Assembly (NCBI RefSeq): GCF_034190915.1 | Contig: NW_026947507.1 | Span: forward strand, 31,362,001-31,426,000 | Length of the DNA: 64,000 nucleotides | Source of the DNA: Cavia porcellus | Lineage: Eukaryota > Chordata > Mammalia > Rodentia > Caviidae | Reading direction: 5' to 3' | Shown here: positions 57,521 through 64,000 of the stretch, in pieces | Layout: each line of letters starts with the position of its first letter | Numbering within the stretch: position 1 is the first letter of the stretch | Translations under genes and position numbers: made by a program | The notes under the pieces: generated by a model | Databases searched by the model: none | Told to the model about the DNA's origin: nothing | The model's input: only the letters and a program-made list of their open reading frames with translations

Positions 57521-57819
57521 GGGTAAAGTTTGTATTTTTCATTTAGATCTAATACTTATCTTTTTTTACTAGTAATTATCATTTTGATGTTGTTGTTGCT
57601 GCTGTTAGTGCTCACACTTAAGATTCTCATCTAGCAGTGGTTCTTTAGGAAAAACTCAGGGCTCCTTTAAGATCTTCTAATAAACACAAGGCATGAGCTG
57701 CTAATATGGAAAAACACTTCAAATCTGAATGAAAAATATTTCCTGAAAAAATATGTCATTTATTCTTCATTTTGATCTGTGGATTATTTTTCCTGTCTAA
57801 ACCCTTTTCTGGTCTATTC
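57521..57819. other. Unique AT-rich sequence
   Basis: A short 'gttgttgttgctgctgttag' imperfect triplet run lies near 57589. No gene seen. Confidence 0.5.
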
Positions 57820-57832
57820 TCAAAATACCATT

Positions 57833-57939
57833 TTCTTAGAGGCCGGGGACTTAGCTCAATGGTGTAAGCATTTGCCCAGCAAACACGAGGTTGTGAGTTG
57901 GATCCCCGGTACCAAAAAAGAAAAAAAAAAAAAGGTTCA
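57833..57939 (+). mobile_element. ID SINE with perfect 13-bp target duplication
   Basis: 'ggccggggacttagctcaat', 'gcatttgcccagcaaac', 'gagttggatccccggtacc' and a long A-rich tail. The direct repeat 'tcaaaataccatt' lies at 57820-57832 and 57940-57952, exact. The ends 'ccgggga' and 'tccccgg' are complementary, as expected of the folded ID RNA. The intact duplication suggests it is among the younger insertions here. Confidence 0.93.
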
Positions 57940-57952
57940 TCAAAATACCATT

Positions 57953-58328
57953 CCCTTTGGGTTTGCTGTTTCATTTCCCATTCTGTCTCAATTTCCACAT
58001 CCTCTCCCGATTGGTGTCTACTGCCTTGATGTTGCTAATCTTCTCTAGATATATTTCTAATCTCATAAATTTTGATATCCCATCTGTGCAAAACAAAACA
58101 ACTCACTTTGTGCGGTTCCAAGAGGTTTTCCCTAAATTCCAGACATAAACACTCAGCTACTGTTTTTGACAACCTTGTATAAATACCCAACTGACACTTC
58201 AAGTTTGCATAGCCGAAGCAGAACTTTCATAATTGTATCCACCACTCTTACAGAACAATCCATCTCCTCAGTCTTCCCATCTCAACAAGTGACAATGCTT
58301 TTCATTTAGCTAACTTGGAAAACACATG

Positions 58329-58330
<2 letters not shown>
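57953..58330. other. Unique sequence
   Basis: No recognisable element. Confidence 0.45.

Positions 58331-58373
<43 letters not shown>
58328..58373. repeat. (CA)n microsatellite
   Basis: Uninterrupted CA run at about 58332-58373 after 'catgcata'. Confidence 0.95.
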
Positions 58374-58374
<1 letters not shown>

Positions 58375-59047
58375 AATGAGATGTATTTACTCTTTTCACA
58401 TCACCATCCAATTCAACAATAAATCTTTTGGTTCCACTGTTGAAAACTATTCCATGTTTCATGTACCTCAATGTCTCTATGAACAACATTTTAGTACGAG
58501 GCCATTATTAATCAGCTGGATTATTAAAATAAGCTTCCGTTTTGCTTTCCCTCTTGCTCCTTTATGTCATCCAGAGTAACCCTTCTTGAATCCTTAACAG
58601 GTCATCTCAAAACTCTCTCCCTTCTAATCTTACTCAGCTCGATAGTTCTTCATTCTTGGGCAGTTTGAGAGATCCCTTGTGTCCATCAGGGAATGAGCAT
58701 CTCCGCTGACCTGGCTCTGGGAAATGCGGTCCTCTGGGGAGGAAGTCTTCCACTGTGTTTAGACAGTAAGAATGAGTTCTGTGCAGACAAAGAGCTCACA
58801 TGACCTCTTAGGCCAAGTAGAAACGCAACCAACGACATCAAACATGTGAAACCTGTGGCAACCATTATTTCCGAGATTCTGAATTACATTCATTAGTTTA
58901 GCCTGCTGCTTCATAGACATGATTCAAGTTAAAAGAAACCAAGCAAGCCTGAGGACATATTAAGAGGAAACCCTAAAGGGAGTCACATTGAAGAACTGGG
59001 AATAGTAAGGAACTCAAGAAAGGTAAAAATGCAGAGGACAGGATTTC
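58374..59047. other. Unique sequence, no gene seen
   Basis: A less AT-rich patch at 58600-58860 gives no family. Confidence 0.45.
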
Positions 59048-59073
59048 TTTTTTTTTTTTTTTTTTTTTTTTTT
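59048..59073. repeat. T26 homopolymer
   Basis: Twenty-six consecutive T. It could be the inverted tail of a retrocopy lying at higher coordinates, but no poly(A)-signal complement or recognisable gene follows within the next 40 bases. Confidence 0.9.
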
Positions 59074-61027
59074 GGTTGATTGATATGTTGTGATTTTCTT
59101 TTTAATTTTAAAAAGACATATAAAAATAATACAGAATTTCAAACAAAATAATAGCAGATTAACAATGGTCAATATATTGTGTATTGTTATCTTAAAAGTA
59201 GTTGCTCCAATTACAAAATATAGACAAAAAATGATCCAAAACTGTAAGCACAGACCATTCTTTTTGATGAGCTAACAAAGATTAGTAGCATAATTACCTA
59301 TCATATTATACTACTAACATCTTCTTTCTCACATTCCAGTTGTTTTTTCCTTTGGAGCGTTTTCTTTCTCTTTCACTTTCACAATGTCTAATAGACATTT
59401 TGGTCTTATTTACTCTTTCAGTGTTTACCCTAAAGAGATAATCAACTATAAACAAGGATAAACTCGAGGCTTTCTTAGGTAAATGTGTACAACTTGAGAC
59501 CATACTTATAAGTAGAATAAATGAGTCTCACACAAGGAGGATTTTTGCCATTTGGTTCAGCTGCCCCTACCTACGGACTGTCCAGTCAGCACAGACTGCT
59601 AAAATTTCTGACTTATTTCACTTAAAATAATCTTTTCACTTCGAAAATCACACATTTTTTATTTTTCTTGAACTTTTGGCTTCAGGATCCTTGTAAATTC
59701 CCTTTATTTGTAGTAAGACTTCATTAAAATTATTAATTTTGGTAGCAATGTGTTAATGAAACTGTTTCTTTTCCTGGAATAAACAAAATTAAAAGATGAA
59801 AGAAAGAAAATACAGTAACCCATATTCTACATGGGTGTTTTTCAAGGTAACTGCCTGACATCAGTGCTCTATAAGAGCATCATGTTCTTTTTCATGTGTA
59901 AGTATATATTTTGGTCAGTTGTAGGCTTTTAAGTCATTAGTATATTAGGGCAGTTCAATTTCTCATGACTCACATTCCCAAAAGGATCAATTACTGTGAA
60001 TATCTTTAACTCCATCTCCTAGCCAGTCGATAAGTTTTCCAGAGCAAAACCTTTTTCAGACATGTGCTGGGGGTAAATGTGCCACAATGCTGTCTTTGGC
60101 TAGAGATGTCATTTATGTACTTTTATGACATTTCTTAATTATAACCATAAATCACAGATTATAGACAAGTTACTAGAAAAATTAACCATTTAATAATTTC
60201 TTGAGTCAAAAACACTTTTTGATGTGCAAACCATTTATGCCTATATTCTCTCTTTGTTCTTCACAATAAATACTGCAGACTAGACCCAGATCACTACACC
60301 TATTTAGAGAGAAACAATAAAAAATTAACAATTATCAAATTAAGAATTAAAAATATTCAATAGCTTGCTAAAATATAACAACAAGTCTAGAACCCTAAAC
60401 TGATTCTACACCTGTTTTTTTTTTCCATTTTACAGTACAGTGGTCATTGAAGAGCTGACTGGGAATCCTTTAGAAGATATAATTTACCATGTTAATGCTT
60501 ACATTGTCACTAGTGTGGTATCCATCTTTCTACATGTGGTGATACATTTTCAGTTCATGTTCAATCCAAAAATTTTTCTGTATGCCAAATTTTGGAGGGA
60601 AGAATAAAATTTCTTTCCTTGGTAGCAGGCAGAAAGAACAGAATCCTGGGACATCTGGCCAAGGAACAGAAATCATTCGTAGCAAAAACAACAACTTGGC
60701 AAGAGGTATTTTGCAGAGCATAGTGAAGAAAGATGAAACTTCACAGACAGTACAATAGGTAATGACTCTGCAGAACTAGAAGCCAGACATTTCCCTTAGA
60801 GAGTTAAATAATCTTTCTGCTAAAAGTAAGTGACATTCAAGCACAGACACGGTGGGAGCAGCACAGTGGAAAATGCATGATAAAATCAGCAGAACTCAGC
60901 AACAAAAGGGAAAACTTGCATCATACAGAGGTTCAGGGGTTTCCTCACATCCTACAGGAATATAATCAGCATGTGTTGATAATTATGTTACATAATATAT
61001 TTAACATTTGCCGTATATGCATAGTAC
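59074..61027. other. AT-rich unique sequence, no gene seen
   Basis: Reverse ORFs at 59306-59503 and 60530-60721 lack motifs. A MIR-like scrap near 60240-60300 is too weak to call. Confidence 0.45.
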
Positions 61028-61435
61028 TATGCTACGGTTTATATCTAGATATGTCCCCCAAATCTGATGTGCTCATAGGAGGGGCTTTGCAGAGGTGACT
61101 GGATTACTGTGGTGTGATACTCATCAGTGGGTTAGTCCCCTGATGAGTATATAGCTAAACATGATATTGAGAGTAACACCAGCTTGAGGAGGTGGGTCAC
61201 TGAAGCCATGGTCTGGAAGAATTTATCTCCCTCTCTCCCCTCTTGATTTTTTTTCTGCTTCTCACTACCATGCCACGAGTTGATTTTCCTTTTCCATGAG
61301 CCTCTGCCCTGGCACACTGCCTTAGACCCAGCTGACTATGGACTGAAATTTCTATATACTATGAACCAAATTAAATTTTTCCTCCTTAGAGTTGTAGGTG
61401 TCAGGTATTGTGTCTCAGCAACAACAAAGTCACTT
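61028..61435 (+). mobile_element. MaLR-type LTR, + strand
   Basis: 'tatgctacggtttatatcta', 'atatgtcccccaaatctgat', 'gtgctcataggaggggct' match the MaLR LTR 5' end. 'gccatggtctggaagaat', 'catgccacgagttgattt', 'gaaccaaattaaatttttcc' and 'gtctcagcaacaacaaagt' match its middle and 3' end (AAATAAA-like signal decayed). An 11-bp perfect inverted repeat (61117-61127 with 61140-61150, 12-base loop) lies within. Confidence 0.7.
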
Positions 61436-62289
61436 CCACACATACACTTCATGTTTGCAGCTGGAGTAGAAAACCCAGCGAAGAACGTTCTAACACTGAT
61501 TTGAATGGCAAGTTCTTTTAATTGAGACTGTATTGCATATTTTGCAGTGCAAATCACTAAGGATCACCCTTTACCCAGAGCATGCTGGGCACAGAAGAAA
61601 AAAAAGTGGATGGCATTTATCTTTTTCAGTGCATTTCAGGTGCCCTTGTAAATGCAAGATTTACCTCTTGGTCTTCTGCTTATATTATTTGTTGATGTCT
61701 GTTTTCATTTTTGTTCCAGTTAAGTTGTGACCTTGGAATGACTCTCTTCCACTACTTGATCTAATATTCTCTCCAGCCTCATTCTGTACTTTCTTTCCCA
61801 ATTACATTGTCTTCAAGGCACTTTCTACTGCCGGAAATTTTCTTGTTCACTTATTCGTGTTTATGGTCATTTTTCTGCTCCAAGAAAGCACAAATCCTTG
61901 TGAATCAACTACAGATCAAAAGAAGTACTTGATACCTAACAGGTGCTCCACAAATATTTGTTAGATCAAAAAACATAAAAACGTTTTGATGATTATTATA
62001 TGAGAAGGAAAATAATATGATACTAAGGAGAACTTATTAAGAAATCTATCATTTTTTATTTTGCCATGCTCAAGGTTAGGCATATCTTGGATCAAAACAA
62101 AACAGCTGGTCTGGAAGCAGTGCATCTCATTCCTCTGACAAATGGCTAATTAGGGGCCACCAGACCACTCCTCAACCCACTCCCAAGCTCATACTAGGGA
62201 GAAGGTTATTGAAGCAATCCTGCCAAAATGTTCTTAGAGCTTGCTGAGAAATCTGTGATTGGAGGCTCACCCATAGTGACTGGTAGTGT
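61436..62289. other. Unique sequence, no gene seen
   Basis: No recognisable element. Confidence 0.45.
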
Positions 62290-62590
62290 GGGATGTCAAC
62301 TTGGCTGTGCCACCATGCCCAGATATATGGTCAGACATTATTCTTGATACTTCTGGGATGGTATTATGAAGTGGTTAACAATTAAGTTGTTGAACTTTTA
62401 AAATAAATTATCATCTATAATGCAGCTGATCCTTGTCCAATCAACTGAAGACCTGACTAGAACAAAAGTGATGTAAAATGAGCAAAAGAGAATTCCGCTA
62501 GCAATCACTTTTGACACTAAAGTACAGCATCTGCTCTTTTCACACTTTTTATTGGTTCTGCATTTCTGGAAAATCCTGACTAATGTATCT
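62290..62590 (+). mobile_element. Old LTR-like mammalian repeat, + strand
   Basis: 'gtcaacttggctgtgccacc', 'atgcccagatatatggtcag', 'acattattcttgatactt', 'ttgtccaatcaactgaagac', 'ctgactagaacaaaagtg', 'tattggttctgcatttctgg', 'aaaatcctgactaatgtat' follow in order an LTR-type repeat common to placental mammals, ending in the 'gaaaatcctgactaat' wording. Family not named with certainty (ERVL/MaLR group). Confidence 0.6.
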
Positions 62591-64000
62591 ATCCAGCATG
62601 CTGAGACAACTAGCTCATGAGAAGAAGAGGGAATTCCTTGCCTCTGACTGGAACTCTGCATTTTTGTTTTCCTGTTGAGCTACAAACTATGCAGTCAGCC
62701 TGGATCTAGCCCATGCATGCCTTGCCTTGCTGTCATTGTCACAGATGAATTTCTCTCTAAGCTAACTGCCCCACTTATAAACAACAGCCATTACCTCTCT
62801 CATCTGCTCAAGGACACGGCTTCCCACTTTCTCCTGTGTAATTTCTTCTCTCATACTCCTCGTCACACCAATTTGATCTGATTTCTCTCATCTTTGAAAA
62901 AAAATTACCTGCTGATTCCACATGGCCTTCAGTCATACATCCTTCCTCCAATGTCCCTCAGTTGAAAGCTCCTCAGGAGTGGTTTGTATTTATTGTCTCC
63001 AACTCTTCCTTTAGTCTAGAAGTCACTGACTAACAAGACGATTTATTTAATTATTCTGCAAGCCTCCAAAGGGTCCTAAGTTGCCTCTTATTTTGCGCAA
63101 TGCTGATGATTGTCCCTTTGCTTTATCATGTGACAGTCTGCGCATTGTAAGCCAAGGAATCCAGAGGCAGCCAGAGAGAAGAGCGGCTGCACAACACACC
63201 TAAATGTTCTGATATCAGCTGTATAAAGAGCACACTGGCTGGCATGTAAATAAATTACTTGTTAACTAAATTTGTATCCTATCTTCTCCTCACTGCACTA
63301 TATCCTGTCCCACAATAGAATTTGATACTTTTCTGAAGTAATCTAGGTTGTCAATCTTAATGTTATTTCTCTAAGCAAAGAAGAAATAACTCAGTTCTTC
63401 CTACATATGCGCTGAATAGCAATCCCATGGTGGGTTCTGTGAGCAGCTCACATGTTGGTGCTCTCTGAAAAGAATAACCTGTGAAATGAATCTATCTTTC
63501 TATTGAAACAAAAATAGTAGTCAACAGCAAATGTTCACTAGGATTTATTCATAGTTTTATCTTTTAAATATGGTGTTGTTTTTCTACATGTTTCTGTGTG
63601 CTTAGAAACTCAAAGCTAAAATTACATTGAAAACTTTTATGAGTGTTGAATAATGAGACATTTATTCCAGGAAGCCGCATGCCCCAACTTCTAAGGTCTT
63701 AGTTTGTATTTATCGTTTCCTTTATACCGGAGAATAAGGGTAATGAAAGTACACAGAAATCAGACAAGCCAAGCTAATAGCAGGGTGAATACATGGAAAA
63801 CTACAGAACATGAAAGAAAAGGAAATCAACAAAAGGCAACCTAGCAGCATAAACTACTGGGGGCAGATGCGCACACAGCCTCCGAGAACAAATAAATATT
63901 TGATAGCCATCGGTTATGAAAGCATCATCTGTCTTTGGGGGGAAAATTCCTATTCCTTTCATTCTGTCTCATTTCTGTGTCTGAAGCCTTTCTCTCTTTT
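62591..64000. other. Unique sequence, no gene seen
   Basis: No recognisable repeat or coding exon to the end of the window. Confidence 0.45.

Noticed and set aside
59048..59600. T26 run as the inverted tail of a processed pseudogene
   Set aside because: No poly(A)-signal complement close by and no recognisable coding remnant in the next several hundred bases.

Overview
The window looks like a stretch of AT-rich mammalian nuclear DNA (roughly 37% GC by eye) with no convincing host protein-coding exon. Almost everything recognisable is mobile-element sequence. The SINEs point to a rodent: tRNA-Ala-derived ID elements, B1 (7SL-derived) monomers and fused B1-ID units, several with clear target-site duplications. 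The B1-ID units and the lack of recognisable murine B2 copies suggest a non-murine lineage, perhaps squirrel/dormouse-like or beaver/kangaroo-rat-like; that placement is inference.

Layout. 1-10.2 kb is sparse DNA with old MIR and MLT1-like fragments, one B1-ID SINE and a short GC-richer island at 5.8-6.1 kb. 10.2-16.4 kb looks like a nested stack: two related LTRs (10189-10536 and 15999-16360), the first followed by a primer-binding-site-like sequence and the second preceded by a purine-rich tract. They flank a reverse-strand LINE that has a 5' end, ORF1 and an A-rich tail but no ORF2 (a half-LINE, HAL1-like arrangement). That LINE is itself split by an unrelated LTR (13109-13932) with a 4-bp duplication. 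16.4-30.5 kb is mostly unique DNA with SINEs, microsatellites and a long reverse-strand L1 3' segment (26.5-27.5 kb). 30.6-31.9 kb carries an old forward LINE-like segment bracketed by a perfect 29-bp inverted repeat. 32066-32624 is an inverted-repeat (fold-back) element built from two opposed copies of a mariner 3' end.

The best-defined element is an endogenous gammaretrovirus-like provirus at 33930-39928, on the + strand. It has paired LTRs, a tRNA-Pro-type primer-binding site, a GAGC target duplication on both sides, a broken gag, a protease fragment, and a pol lacking the reverse-transcriptase catalytic region. RNase H and integrase are recognisable but frameshifted. Env is reduced to transmembrane-subunit remnants that read in frame with the integrase C-terminus in one 400-codon ORF. 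By my hand alignment the LTRs differ at roughly 11-12% of positions, so this is an old, defective copy.

40-64 kb is again mostly unique AT-rich DNA with scattered ID/B1 SINEs, MaLR-type LTRs (45.8-46.2, 57.1-57.5, 61.0-61.4 kb), another old LTR-like repeat at 62.3-62.6 kb, microsatellites, and one unexplained 194-codon reverse-strand ORF directly downstream of an MLT1-like LTR. There is no cooperating gene set. The window reads as an intergenic or intronic archive of retroelement activity.
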